DNA of 64,000 nt from Lacticaseibacillus suilingensis (GCF_016861845.1 NZ_BOLV01000004.1:1-64000), one strand, 5' to 3'. Positions 40,771 through 50,857 are shown, numbered from the stretch's first letter. Made by a program: numbers and translations. The notes: generated from the letters alone by a model not told the origin.

Positions 40771-42093
40771 ATGGAAGAATCTAAGAGTCGTAAATTCTTA
40801 GATAAGTTCTCCGAGGTGGCCGGCCGTATTGGTAACCAGGTTCACCTCAGGTCATTACGTGATGCGTTTGCCACCATCATGCCATTATTCATCCTGGCAG
40901 GGCTGGGAACGTTGATCAATAACGTGGTGTTCCCTTGGATTGCTAAAGGTGAAACGTTGGCTCACCTCCAAGTGTGGGGGACGCTGATTGCCAACGGGAC
41001 ATTGAATATTGCCGGCTTAATGTTGGCTCCGGTCGTTGGATTCATTCTCGCGCGGAATAAAGGCTATCGTAACCCCTTGACTGCAGCGGTCATTTCACTG
41101 GCCAGTTTGATTGTGATGATGCCAATCACCACCCAGATGACACCAGCAGGCAAAACGGCAGCCATCAACGTTACCGGCGGTTTAAGTTTTGCTAACTTGG
41201 GCACCACGGGAATGTTTGCTGGGATTATCATCGGCCTGTTGGCAACCGAAGTCTTCATTCGGCTAAGCAACATCAAGCGGCTGCAGATTAACTTGGGCGA
41301 CCAAATTCCGCCGGCAGTTGGTGATTCATTTAATTCCTTAATTCCTGCTCTTATGACGTTAAGCTTGTTTGCTCTGATCAGTGCTTTGCTCATTGTGCTG
41401 TGGAACAGTAATCTGATTGCTTTGATTACCATGATTATCCAGGAGCCACTGCGGCGGATGAACACCAGCCTACCAGGTATGCTGCTGATTTACTCCTGTG
41501 GTAACTTCCTCTACACGTTGGGGATTCACCAAGCGGTTATCAATGGGACTTTGCTCGATCCAGTGCTGTTGGTCAACATGGCGAAGAACACAGCTGCTTA
41601 TGCCGCCCATAAACCTATTCCTTACATCATGTCCAATACCTTCCGGGATACCTTTGGCATGATGGGAGGCACCGGCTCTACGATTGCTTTGCTGATTGCA
41701 GTTTTCCTGTTTTCTCGCGTGAAAGCCAACCGCGACATTGCTGCTTTGTCAGCTGTGCCTGGGATTTTCAACATCAATGAACCGGTCATCTTCGGGTTTC
41801 CAATTGTCTTCAACATTCCAATGATGATTCCGTTCGTCTTGAACCCAGTGATTGGGATCCTGATTGCCTATGCAGTTACTGCTGCCGGTTGGATGAGTCG
41901 AGTCGTCGTGATGGTGCCTTGGACCACCCCACCTTTGATTAGTGGTTTTCTTGCTACCGCCGGGGATTGGCGCGCTGTCATTGTCCAAATTGTCATTTTA
42001 GTCATCAATATTGCAGTTTATGTACCGTTCTTAAAGGTCAGTGAAAAAGTCACTGCTAAGCAGGCCGAACAGGCCCGTGCAGCAGCTGAGTAA
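40771..42093 (+). CDS. PTS EIIC component, lactose/cellobiose family (second)
   Basis: A 440-aa membrane permease with about ten helices. Landmarks: MPLFILAGLGTLINNVVFPW, LGIHQAVINGTLLDPVLL, MMGGTGSTIALLIAVFLF, PGIFNINEPVIFGFPIVFNI (the Glu-Pro substrate loop) and VPWTTPPLISGFLATAGD. It belongs to the CelB group and would import a beta-disaccharide with phosphorylation; EIIA and EIIB are not present. ATG 40771 is preferred (TTGGAG eight bases upstream). It is followed after 33 bp by a secreted glycosidase-like gene, without a terminator between. Confidence 0.93.
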   Translation: MEESKSRKFLDKFSEVAGRIGNQVHLRSLRDAFATIMPLFILAGLGTLINNVVFPWIAKGETLAHLQVWGTLIANGTLNIAGLMLAPVVGFILARNKGYRNPLTAAVISLASLIVMMPITTQMTPAGKTAAINVTGGLSFANLGTTGMFAGIIIGLLATEVFIRLSNIKRLQINLGDQIPPAVGDSFNSLIPALMTLSLFALISALLIVLWNSNLIALITMIIQEPLRRMNTSLPGMLLIYSCGNFLYTLGIHQAVINGTLLDPVLLVNMAKNTAAYAAHKPIPYIMSNTFRDTFGMMGGTGSTIALLIAVFLFSRVKANRDIAALSAVPGIFNINEPVIFGFPIVFNIPMMIPFVLNPVIGILIAYAVTAAGWMSRVVVMVPWTTPPLISGFLATAGDWRAVIVQIVILVINIAVYVPFLKVSEKVTAKQAEQARAAAE

Positions 42094-42126
42094 GGGTAAG
42101 AATACTTTCGATTATGGAGGATAATC

Positions 42127-45100
42127 ATGAAGCAAAATGAGATTGGCAAGCTGGTCACCTTGGGTTCGGCAACGGTGCTGGGTGCACTGCTGATGCTCGC
42201 TGGACCGCAAAATCATGGGGTGTTGGTTCACGCTGATGATCAAGCACCTGCTTCCCAAACTCCGGAAAAGACGGCTGATGCCGTCTTTTCTCGGATTAGT
42301 GATGAAAGCGCCACCAATAATACGCAAACGGATGCCACCACGGTTAAGTCGGATGGTGACCAAGCGACAACGCAAGTACAGACACCAGTCAAGTCGGCCA
42401 CGCCTAGCACTGCAGCTGATGCCGAATCTGATGCAAGTCAACCGACAGGGACAACAGATCCAGCTGATTCAAAGGATGATACGACTCAACCAGTCACTGC
42501 TACTACTGAAACGAGTGCCACGACCGTTGATGATGTTTGGCATGATGGCGTAACTGATGCTTGGCAAGAACGCTGGCTGACTGAAGAAGGCAGCCGAATG
42601 GTCGAAAATCCTACAGAAGGCGGGGTTGGCGGCCAGGATGTGACGCAATCAGATGATACCGCGCGAGCCACGATGCCATTGAATGCTGCGTATCTCGGCA
42701 GTGAGGATTATGACAACGAATCAGACATCATTACGCTGTCAGATGGGCATAGCCCTTATCAACCAGGCGAAAACGTCTATCAGTTCAAACTAGATGCCGC
42801 TACATGGACCAAGCAAGCCCGCCGCGGGCCAAGTTTCACTGATGATGGCCAAATGGTACTACAATCCGATGGTTCATACAGTGTTGAACAGGCGAAAACG
42901 ACAGGATTAAGCCTAAAGCCAGGGACGCGCCTAGCCGTAACGATTTCACAAATCAGTCCGAATGCGACTTTTGAACTAAAAATCAATGCGGGTAAAGAAT
43001 TCAAGATTGTGACGGGCATCAATCGTCCGGGTACGTATTATTTTGACCTGAGTGCTTATGGCGACGACTTGTGGTCGGCCAAAGACATCACATGGTTGCC
43101 TGCCATTGTGAGTGGGGATGATACCGCGACCTTGACCATCAGTGACATCCATCTGGACTACAATGCTGGCTTTGATGCGAAAAAGAGCCAAGCGGAAACC
43201 TACACGAATTCTTGGCGACCTGACCGTCTGGATTACACGGCGGATTATGAGTCAGGCATGAAAGTGTCAGGGACAGACTTCTTTAAAGACAAGAACACGA
43301 TTGTGCGGACCGTCAACGTGAACGACCAGGGCAATCTGTTTGTGAATGGTAAGATCTTTGGCTCAGATCCGCAGCTGATTGGAAACACGCTGGTGTTCAA
43401 AGCGAAGACGAATTGGGCAGGTATCAGTTTCTCACAGACCCCGGTGAAATTGACCTTCTACGCGAACCTCCAAGATTTGGAAAATGAGCAAAATGCTTTG
43501 GCAGCCCCAATCGAAGGCGGCTACTATGCAGCTGACTTTTCTAATCTCAAGAATTCAACCCTGTATATCGCTTACACCACGGCGGCCCTTGCCCTCGATG
43601 ACGCCAGCTTTTCTGCCCAAGCACAGGCAGCCGCGCAAGGCGATATGGTCGCCGCGCAGCAAGCTGCGACCGACCGGGTCAATGCCTTCTATGCTAAGAT
43701 TCCGCAGCCAACTGCGCAACAACTGAATATTTTGGATAAAGGTACCACCGCGGAAAGTCAGCTTCAGACCTATTACAAGGCCTGGACGATTATGCATGAG
43801 AGCAATATGGATCCAGAACTTGGCTATGACTATGCCTATCCAACTTATGCCACCAGTAAAGCCTATATCTGGCACAATGGCTCGGAAGTAACCCGCTATG
43901 CGGCATCTTGGGAAGCCTTCTACACCATGCAATACGAATCCTTCATCGATCCTGACACGGCTTGGCAGAACTTCATCGGCCAAATCTCACAGGTTTCCGA
44001 TGATGGCTCTTTGGCCGGTGAAGGTTTGCCGGTCAATCGGGCTCGGGTAGCCCTGATTCTCTACAACAATTCCACCAGCACTGAACAGGGCCTGAACGGC
44101 TTGAAGCAGACCTGGCAGAAGATTGAGCAGAATCTGAAATGGGCCCTCGAAAATCCTTATTGGGTCTTCCCTGGGAGTACCGGTTCGGATCAGCCTGATA
44201 CCGACTTCCTAGCCTCGGCAATCATTGATATCCCATACATGGAGCAACTGTACGATTTGCTTCAGGCCAATGGGGTTATCACGGATGCGGCCGCTAGAAA
44301 AGCAACCCTGGAGCAGATGAAGGCCGAGCAAATCAAGAACTATGAGGATTACTTCTTCTTTGGGCCAGATGGTAAGCCAATCCAGAAGGTGCTAAAGAAG
44401 GATGGCAAGCTCAGCGATCCTAATCCTGATATTGTCAATGAGTTGATGGTGACCAAGGCCCTGCACATGCCTGGGTTGACTGATGACGAATATGCCAAAG
44501 TACTCTCCTATTTCAACAGTTTGTTTGACTCAGACCAGGACTTTGGTCACATGGGAGTCGACAAATACGAAGAATGGGCTTATACGGTCTACGGCTTGTT
44601 GGAACATGGTCAAAAAGATTTGGCGATGCAGCTGATTGACACCACGCTGCGGGATGCCCCACGTGCGCATACCTTAGGCGAAGAATTGCGCGGCGGTGAA
44701 GACGGCAAGGATCCATACATTGCTGGTGTCCATGTCAGTGCCTTCGGTTCTGCGCAGATGATTGACGCTTTCTGGATGGCCAATGGGCTGCGTTATGATG
44801 CCGGCGGCTTGCGCGTGTACAACTTGACAGCCGATGGCGCGGTCAGCGGCATCCGCTCTGGCAACGATGTCTACAGTTACACGTTAAAGGATGGTGTTGT
44901 CACGGACTACAAGAACGGCAAACTCTTTAAAGTTGAGACCATTGGCCCGGATGATGACGATTTTGTTGATTTGCGGACTGCACCGGTTGTTGATCCGACT
45001 GCGTTGAAGGCGGCCATTGCTGAAGCCAATCAGATTGATGCGGCTAAGTACAGTGCTGATTCGGTTAAGTCGTTGGATCAGGCGGTAAGCCAAGGGCAAA

Positions 45101-45459
45101 CCGTGCTTGCCGATACTTCCAGCACGCAAGCGGGGCTCGATGACGCCACAGCGGCCATTCAACAGGCGCTCAAGGATTTGGACTTGATTCAAAAGAAGAC
45201 TCAAGTGGGCCCGGCTTTATCAGTTGATCCTGCTGACTTCTATGACCATACAAAAAAGGCCGTGACTGCAGGCCCTGAAAGTGTCGTTGTAGCCAAGCCT
45301 TTAAGCCATACCGAAACGCCACAAACCAAAGCGGCCAAGGCGAAGACAACCTTGCCAAAGACTGGTGAGGCCAGTTCGGTCGAAGTTGGAATCCTTGGCG
45401 GGCTGGTAAGCGTGCTGGCTTTGCTGGGGTTGGCTAGTCCGCTACGGAAGCAAGATTAG
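42127..45459 (+). CDS. LPxTG-anchored (alpha/alpha)-barrel glycosidase-like protein
   Basis: A 1110-aa exported protein. Signal peptide 1-36 (LGSATVLGALLMLAG, cut near VHADD), a Thr/Asp-rich linker to about 170, a beta-sandwich-like module about 190-350 (GTRLAVTISQISPNATFEL), then a helical (alpha/alpha)6-type domain about 530-930 with Trp-rich segments (SKAYIWHNGSEVTRYAASWE, GHMGVDKYEEWAYTVYGLL, SAFGSAQMIDAFWMANGLR) reminiscent of GH63 and related barrels. One FIVAR-like helical repeat (about 955-1020) precedes LPKTG at 1076-1080 with hydrophobic helix and LRKQD tail. ATG has TATGGAGG. Co-transcribed with EIIC, it should release the sugar outside the cell. Substrate unknown. Confidence 0.83.
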   Translation: MKQNEIGKLVTLGSATVLGALLMLAGPQNHGVLVHADDQAPASQTPEKTADAVFSRISDESATNNTQTDATTVKSDGDQATTQVQTPVKSATPSTAADAESDASQPTGTTDPADSKDDTTQPVTATTETSATTVDDVWHDGVTDAWQERWLTEEGSRMVENPTEGGVGGQDVTQSDDTARATMPLNAAYLGSEDYDNESDIITLSDGHSPYQPGENVYQFKLDAATWTKQARRGPSFTDDGQMVLQSDGSYSVEQAKTTGLSLKPGTRLAVTISQISPNATFELKINAGKEFKIVTGINRPGTYYFDLSAYGDDLWSAKDITWLPAIVSGDDTATLTISDIHLDYNAGFDAKKSQAETYTNSWRPDRLDYTADYESGMKVSGTDFFKDKNTIVRTVNVNDQGNLFVNGKIFGSDPQLIGNTLVFKAKTNWAGISFSQTPVKLTFYANLQDLENEQNALAAPIEGGYYAADFSNLKNSTLYIAYTTAALALDDASFSAQAQAAAQGDMVAAQQAATDRVNAFYAKIPQPTAQQLNILDKGTTAESQLQTYYKAWTIMHESNMDPELGYDYAYPTYATSKAYIWHNGSEVTRYAASWEAFYTMQYESFIDPDTAWQNFIGQISQVSDDGSLAGEGLPVNRARVALILYNNSTSTEQGLNGLKQTWQKIEQNLKWALENPYWVFPGSTGSDQPDTDFLASAIIDIPYMEQLYDLLQANGVITDAAARKATLEQMKAEQIKNYEDYFFFGPDGKPIQKVLKKDGKLSDPNPDIVNELMVTKALHMPGLTDDEYAKVLSYFNSLFDSDQDFGHMGVDKYEEWAYTVYGLLEHGQKDLAMQLIDTTLRDAPRAHTLGEELRGGEDGKDPYIAGVHVSAFGSAQMIDAFWMANGLRYDAGGLRVYNLTADGAVSGIRSGNDVYSYTLKDGVVTDYKNGKLFKVETIGPDDDDFVDLRTAPVVDPTALKAAIAEANQIDAAKYSADSVKSLDQAVSQGQTVLADTSSTQAGLDDATAAIQQALKDLDLIQKKTQVGPALSVDPADFYDHTKKAVTAGPESVVVAKPLSHTETPQTKAAKAKTTLPKTGEASSVEVGILGGLVSVLALLGLASPLRKQD

Positions 45460-45530
45460 TGGCTAAATTAAAGGCAAATAAATTTGATATTGAATATGTG
45501 GAGTTGGGAAAGGAAAAGAGGCGGCAATAG

Positions 45531-48500
45531 TTGAAAAAGTGGGACTCGCACTGTGCCAAAGCACTTTTACTCTTAGCACCATTAGCGCTAGCTGTTACTC
45601 TTGTACCACAATTACCGAACGTACCGGCGCCAGCAATTGTCCATGCGGCTACGGTTGATGACGCGGCTGATCACCAAAACTTGGTGCAGCGAAGTGTCGA
45701 TACGATTGATGCGATGCCTGATTTACCCAATAATTTTAAGCTGGTGGATTGGAAGGCGAGAGGCAAGGCGCTGATTGACTTTGTCTTTAATCCGTCAGCA
45801 ACTAATTTTTCCGAGAAAACAGAAATTTCAGTCGATCCATCGCGCTCATTTTCGACGATTTATCGTGATGACAGATATGGTGGCTACATGCTTCCGGCCT
45901 TTTATGGCGAAGACCGGCCATTAACTGATAACGTAGCGAATAACCATTACGGGGCGGACGATCAAGAATCAATCTCAGTGACCAGTGGATTGATATCCGC
46001 TTCCTTAATGGGTATGAATGTGAACCAGGAACTTCCAAAAGAGCTACAAGGCTCGGTGGCTGGGGAAGTCAAGGATGCCGATGCACTTAACATCAAATAT
46101 GAAACGTATCTAGATGATGCGTTGAAGTTTTTCTGGACGAAAAAGGGCACGAATATCTTTACGAATGTGCCCAATGGCTCAATGAGCACACTTCAGAACA
46201 TGCCGGGGGCGTATCAAGCCTTTGATGATTTCTGGTACATGTTGATTGCGAACCAGAATTTTTTCCGTCTGGCCTACCTAAATAAGGATTGGCGACCAGA
46301 TTTAATCAAAGACTTGCAAGAAAAAGTCGCTGACAAGATGGTGAAGATGGTTGATGCCTTGGGCGGCCAGCATTGTGACTTTAACATCCAAGGGTATGAC
46401 ATGATGAACATGAAGGTAGTCACCACGGCTCATCGGATGCAGCCAGACGGTGCGGTGGGGACGGCATACCTTCTATATGATGCCTATAACATTTTCAAGG
46501 CAAGTGATCCCCAAAAGGCTGAGCAGTATTTGACCTATGCAAAGTATTGCATGGATTATCTTGATGGCTTAACCAAGAATCCGTACTACGAGAATATGCT
46601 GATTGATGCGGTTTATCTTGCCAACCGGATGAACGCAGAGCAGGGTACACATTACAATACCGCCAAATATATTGGCTGGATCACAACCGCGGCTGGTAGC
46701 TCTGTTCGTCAATGGGGTGGGGTCAACTACACCGCAGACGGAACAGATGTATACGGATTAACCGGTAACCCGAAGAATGGCCTAGCCTATTTCTTTAACT
46801 CAATTTATCCCATGACCTCTATCCTTCCGGCTGCCAAATATGATCCCAGTTATGCAAAGATGACGGGAAAATGGGCGCTCAACATTGTTAATGCGACGCG
46901 TTACTTCTTGCCAACCGAATTAGCCGCGGATCATCAGACTGATGGTAATTACATTGGCAAGCCAGAAGGTAATGTCATGGCTTATGAGGCTTTGGATAAA
47001 CAAGCTAATGGTGTATCAATTTATGGTAATGGGGACGTCGAAAAGAATCGCACCACAGGGTGGAAAGCCGGCAAAAATGCCACCAACTTTGGTCTCTATG
47101 GCGGCTTTTACACCGGAGTGCTAGGGGCTTTGGTTTCTGGAACTAATGTGTCTAACATTCTTCAGCTTGATTGCTCAAAGACTGATTACTACCAGGATGA
47201 TATGTATCAGACGTATCTTTACTACAATCCGAACAAACAAACAGAGAATGTCAAAATTGATCTAGGTGAAGACAAGTTCGATCTTTATGACTCAGTAACA
47301 GGGACATATTTGGCAAGAAACGTTTCCGGTCAGCAGAGTTTTAAGATGCTTGCTGATTCAGCACGAGTTATCGTTCTTGCACCAGCCAACAGTACCCAGG
47401 TCGTTAAAGGCAATCAGGTGTATATTAACGACAAATTGGTTGATGGCACTAGTGCTGAACGTACTGCCAAGCCCGGCACCGATTCAGTGGCTAACATCAC
47501 TATTGAAGGTAATACGAGCTTTAACTACTTTGGCGAGCAGCATCAGTTTTCTGCAAAAGCTAGTCCGGCAACAGCAGAAGACTCACGGGTCTCTTGGTCC
47601 TTGCAAGATGCAAGTGGTAATGCCAGCAAGATTGCTAGTGTTGATCAGCAAGGTAATGTCACCAGTACGGTCAATGGTACGGTGTACCTAGTTGCCACAG
47701 CGCTAGATGGTTCTGGTGTCAGCGCCAAAGCTAAACTCACGATAACGGGTCAGGATGTGCCTCCGCTTTCCCTTCATAAGCCAGTTACGGTTTCTACCCA
47801 GACTGGAGATTCGGGCGGCGATTTAGCCGTGGATGGCGAGGCAGGCACGCGCTGGAGTGCAGATAAGAACGAAGATCATCCCTGGTTGATGGTGGACCTA
47901 GAGCATACATCATCGATTCAAGCCATTCGCTTGAACTGGGAGGCAGCTCGGCCGCCAAAGTACGAGGTTCAAGTCTCCAATGATGGGAAAACCTGGCAAA
48001 CTATCAAGGTCGAGGAAGATGAAGGCAACACGCCTAAAGTGGTGACAGTTGTGCCAACGCAGGCGACCGAGGGACGATTTGTCAGAGTCTATGCAGATGA
48101 AAAATCTAGTTGGGGCGCTTCTTTGTATGAAGTGACAGTGTTCGGAAAAGTCGCGATTACCCAGCCTGTGACAAGTATGACTATTTCTGGTCCGACCACG
48201 GTCAGTGTGCCCGGTGCCGCGGTTAAATATGCTACCAAAATTGTGCCCGACAATGCAACTGACCAGCGCGTTATTTGGTCGGTGGTTAACTTAGATGGTT
48301 CGCCGACCGATTTGGCTACAATCAAGGCAAGCGGCTTGCTGACCCCTAACCACGACGGTGTTGTTCTTGTTCAGGCGAAAGCTGTTGATGGTAGTGGCGT
48401 GGTTGCCGAACAGGCAGTGGTACTTTCTGGTCAGGATCTGCCCAATCTTGTACTTAACAAAGCCGTCAAGGCCACGCAACACGAGGATGCGAACCCTGAT

Positions 48501-49673
48501 AGTCACATTAACGATGGTGATCTTGGAACGCGCTGGGCTTCTGGACGTACTGATAATGCCGAGGTAACTTTTGACCTTGGGGCACCAACGACGGTCAACA
48601 AGGTCATTCTGCAGTGGGAAACTGCCTCTGCCCAGGCCTATAAATTGCAGGGGTCTCTTGACGGGGAAACCTATTCAGATCTGTTAACGAATAATGACGG
48701 CCAGGGCGGGGTCGAAGTCGAAACGTTCAAGCCTACAAAAGTTCGGTATCTTCGTCTTCAATGTCTAAAGGCCCGGCCTGGTTTGGCCTTTTCACTTTGG
48801 GAATTGGCAGCCTACGATGATAGCCAGGTTGATAAAACCACGCTGAAAACTGTCCGTGATCAGTACCTAGGATTGAGTGCGTCCGGGTACGAGACTAGTA
48901 GTTTTGCAAAGCTCCAGGATGCATTAAAAGTCGCGGAGAAGGTAGTGGATGATGAAGCGGCAACCCAGTCAGATGTTGATACTAGCCTTCAGACTCTGGT
49001 GACAGCGGCCCGGAACCTCACTCAAAAGCCTGAAGTCAACTTTGATAGCCTAGACAATTTGATTGCCAAAGCGAGTGGGCTGCATCAGGCAGACTATACC
49101 GGTGACAGTTGGACTGACTTCTCTAGTGCATTAGCCGCGGCTAAGCAATTACGGCTAACGGCGAGCCCAACGCAGCGAGCAATCGATGCGTCAATGCAGC
49201 AACTGACCGACGCAATTCAAGGCCTTAAATTGGCAATGAAAGTTGATACGCATGCTGCACAGGCTGCCCTTAGTAAGCTGGCATCATTACACGGTGCGGA
49301 TTACACCAAAGAAAGCTGGCAACATGTAACAGCTGCAGCAACCGCATTGAAAGCCGCGTTGAAACAAACCACGACCCAAGGAAATCTGGATAAGGTCACA
49401 GCAACTTTGACTTCAGCCATTGGGGCTCTATCGCCAAATACGGTTAAAGCCCAGAGTCAAAATGAGCCAACTGCCAAAGCAGACAGCCACTTGAAGTCAA
49501 GTTCATCCAACCAGCAACGAGCGACTACCGTCAAAACTAAGGCCACCAAGAAGACAAAATTACCAAAGACTGGTGATCAAACTGCTGCATTTGCCACAGC
49601 TACGGGTGCTATGATTGCGTTCGCATCGGTGATGTTTGGCCTTCACCGTCGGCGGCATTCTGAAGAAGACTGA
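45531..49673 (+). CDS. giant LPxTG protein: helical enzyme domain, two Big2, two F5/8C, three FIVAR modules
   Basis: A 1380-aa exported protein with a TTG start (AGGCGG upstream). Signal peptide 1-40 (ALLLLAPLALAVTLV, cut near HAATV). Residues about 50-640 form a helical toroid-like domain (GAYQAFDDFWYMLIANQNFF, GYDMMNMKVVTTAHRMQPDG) closing with a beta module (YDLYD-like FDLYDSVTGTYLARNVSG). Big2 domains at about 654-742 and 875-965 alternate with discoidin/CBM32 domains at about 743-870 (DGEAGTRWSADKNEDHPWL) and 970-1100 (INDGDLGTRWASGRTDNAEV). Three FIVAR repeats at about 1101-1303 extend to LPKTG at 1344-1348. It should bind and degrade an external glycan. The catalytic family could not be named. 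Confidence 0.85.
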   Translation: MKKWDSHCAKALLLLAPLALAVTLVPQLPNVPAPAIVHAATVDDAADHQNLVQRSVDTIDAMPDLPNNFKLVDWKARGKALIDFVFNPSATNFSEKTEISVDPSRSFSTIYRDDRYGGYMLPAFYGEDRPLTDNVANNHYGADDQESISVTSGLISASLMGMNVNQELPKELQGSVAGEVKDADALNIKYETYLDDALKFFWTKKGTNIFTNVPNGSMSTLQNMPGAYQAFDDFWYMLIANQNFFRLAYLNKDWRPDLIKDLQEKVADKMVKMVDALGGQHCDFNIQGYDMMNMKVVTTAHRMQPDGAVGTAYLLYDAYNIFKASDPQKAEQYLTYAKYCMDYLDGLTKNPYYENMLIDAVYLANRMNAEQGTHYNTAKYIGWITTAAGSSVRQWGGVNYTADGTDVYGLTGNPKNGLAYFFNSIYPMTSILPAAKYDPSYAKMTGKWALNIVNATRYFLPTELAADHQTDGNYIGKPEGNVMAYEALDKQANGVSIYGNGDVEKNRTTGWKAGKNATNFGLYGGFYTGVLGALVSGTNVSNILQLDCSKTDYYQDDMYQTYLYYNPNKQTENVKIDLGEDKFDLYDSVTGTYLARNVSGQQSFKMLADSARVIVLAPANSTQVVKGNQVYINDKLVDGTSAERTAKPGTDSVANITIEGNTSFNYFGEQHQFSAKASPATAEDSRVSWSLQDASGNASKIASVDQQGNVTSTVNGTVYLVATALDGSGVSAKAKLTITGQDVPPLSLHKPVTVSTQTGDSGGDLAVDGEAGTRWSADKNEDHPWLMVDLEHTSSIQAIRLNWEAARPPKYEVQVSNDGKTWQTIKVEEDEGNTPKVVTVVPTQATEGRFVRVYADEKSSWGASLYEVTVFGKVAITQPVTSMTISGPTTVSVPGAAVKYATKIVPDNATDQRVIWSVVNLDGSPTDLATIKASGLLTPNHDGVVLVQAKAVDGSGVVAEQAVVLSGQDLPNLVLNKAVKATQHEDANPDSHINDGDLGTRWASGRTDNAEVTFDLGAPTTVNKVILQWETASAQAYKLQGSLDGETYSDLLTNNDGQGGVEVETFKPTKVRYLRLQCLKARPGLAFSLWELAAYDDSQVDKTTLKTVRDQYLGLSASGYETSSFAKLQDALKVAEKVVDDEAATQSDVDTSLQTLVTAARNLTQKPEVNFDSLDNLIAKASGLHQADYTGDSWTDFSSALAAAKQLRLTASPTQRAIDASMQQLTDAIQGLKLAMKVDTHAAQAALSKLASLHGADYTKESWQHVTAAATALKAALKQTTTQGNLDKVTATLTSAIGALSPNTVKAQSQNEPTAKADSHLKSSSSNQQRATTVKTKATKKTKLPKTGDQTAAFATATGAMIAFASVMFGLHRRRHSEED

Positions 49674-49927
49674 ATGCGGCATTTCTATTGATCGGTGTCC
49701 AAAGTAGATAGTCAAGTATCATGCTTGTTAGACTGGCTTCATCAGGTTGAAGCGATGTCACATTTGTTCGTTGCCTCTTTCAAGTAACTATTTCTTGCCC
49801 CTCCCATTCAGAAATAGCGACAACATTGACGGTAATCGATTTGCATAATAAATGAGATAGTATGCAAACTTGGTACGGCCAGTCGGCTGTATGTAGAGAA
49901 ACATTACAAATTTGATAAAGATTTCAT
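49674..49927. other. gene-free stretch after the LPxTG operon
   Basis: No gene is supported. A TTGACG (49830-49835) followed 17 bp later by TAAATG could be a promoter reading toward the terminator at 49928, which would give a short transcript of about 100 nt. Confidence 0.35.
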
Positions 49928-49958
49928 GGCCAGTGGCATGCCTGTCACTGGCCTTTTT
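49928..49958 (+). terminator. strong Rho-independent terminator
   Basis: GGCCAGTG (49928-49935) pairs with CACTGGCC (49946-49953), followed by TTTTT. It lies 255 bp after the last LPxTG gene, so it ends that operon or a small independent RNA. Confidence 0.85.
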
Positions 49959-49980
49959 GTTGACTTATGAACAGTAAGCT

Positions 49981-50017
49981 AAAAAAGCACCGATGGCTTT
50001 GTAGTCAATCGGTGCTT
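49981..50017 (-). terminator. terminator of the DJ-1/PfpI gene
   Basis: On the minus strand AAGCACCGAT (50017-50008) pairs with ATCGGTGCTT (49994-49985), then TTTTTT follows. It lies 27 bp past the stop. Confidence 0.82.
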
Positions 50018-50043
50018 GAAATCGGTGATGCAGAGGGTCGAAG

Positions 50044-50736
50044 TTAGGCTTTCCCTGCCAGCCATTTCACCGCGGCTTCACCGACGCCATGCGCCGACTG
50101 CGGGTTCTGGCCAGTGATCAGGCGACCATCCACGATGACATTTTCAGTGTAAGCGGCGGTTTTGTGATACGCCGCCCCGGCCGCTTTCAAGGCATCTTCA
50201 GCGAGAAAGGGGACTGCCGTCGTCAATTGGTTGATGGCTTCTTCTTCGTTGGTGAAGCCGGTGAGCTGTTTGCCGGCAATGAACGTGCTACCGTCAGGAT
50301 TTTGGATGGGCAGCAAACCCACGACCCCATGGCAGACCGCGGTGATGAGGCCGCCTTGGGCGTAGATGGCTTCGGCGATTTTGGCGATGGCCTGACTATT
50401 GGGGAAATCCCACATGGTGCCGTGGCCGCCGGCATAGTAGATGAGCGCATAGTCTGCCGGATTGACTTGACTGGGCGCCAGAGAGTTGGCCAAGTTGACT
50501 TGACGATAGCGCTGGTCGCCATAATAGCGCCAGTTCAGCTCATCCATTTCGGACTCGGCGATGCTACCTGGGTCAAGCGGGACGTAACCGCCAGTCGGGC
50601 TCACATAATCAACGTCAATGTCATGCGCCGCCATGACATCATGGAAATGTGTGGCCTCACTGAACCAGACGCCAGTGGCTTTATTTAGTGTGCCGAACCG
50701 AGCCGTGTTCGTGACCACAATTAAGGCTTTTGTCAT
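50044..50736 (-). CDS. DJ-1/PfpI (Hsp31-like) family protein
   Basis: A 230-aa protein of the class I glutamine-amidotransferase-like fold. It begins TKALIVVTNTARFGTLNKATG, has the acidic/aromatic loop PTGGYVPLDPGSIAESEMDE, the strand DYALIYYAGGHGTMWDFPN and the nucleophile-elbow Cys in ITAVCHGVVGLLP. The GGHG and AVCHG pair is typical of Hsp31-like proteins that act as glyoxalase III or chaperones against carbonyl stress. ATG has AAGGAG. A sigma-A-type promoter (50778-50806) lies just upstream. It is a single-gene unit. Confidence 0.93.
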   Translation of the reverse strand: MTKALIVVTNTARFGTLNKATGVWFSEATHFHDVMAAHDIDVDYVSPTGGYVPLDPGSIAESEMDELNWRYYGDQRYRQVNLANSLAPSQVNPADYALIYYAGGHGTMWDFPNSQAIAKIAEAIYAQGGLITAVCHGVVGLLPIQNPDGSTFIAGKQLTGFTNEEEAINQLTTAVPFLAEDALKAAGAAYHKTAAYTENVIVDGRLITGQNPQSAHGVGEAAVKWLAGKA

Positions 50737-50777
50737 AGATCAATGCTCCTTCACTTATTATTTGTAAGAGTGGCACC

Positions 50778-50806
50778 ATTATGCCCAGCTTTATTTTAGA
50801 TGTCAA
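50778..50806 (-). promoter_or_regulatory. sigma-A-type promoter of the DJ-1/PfpI gene
   Basis: On the minus strand TTGACA (50806-50801), 17-bp spacer, CATAAT (50783-50778). Distance to the start codon is about 41 bp. Confidence 0.65.
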
Positions 50807-50857
50807 ATCCGCCAAAATGGTATGGACCTGCTGTCTTTGATATGCCTAGAAAGCATT

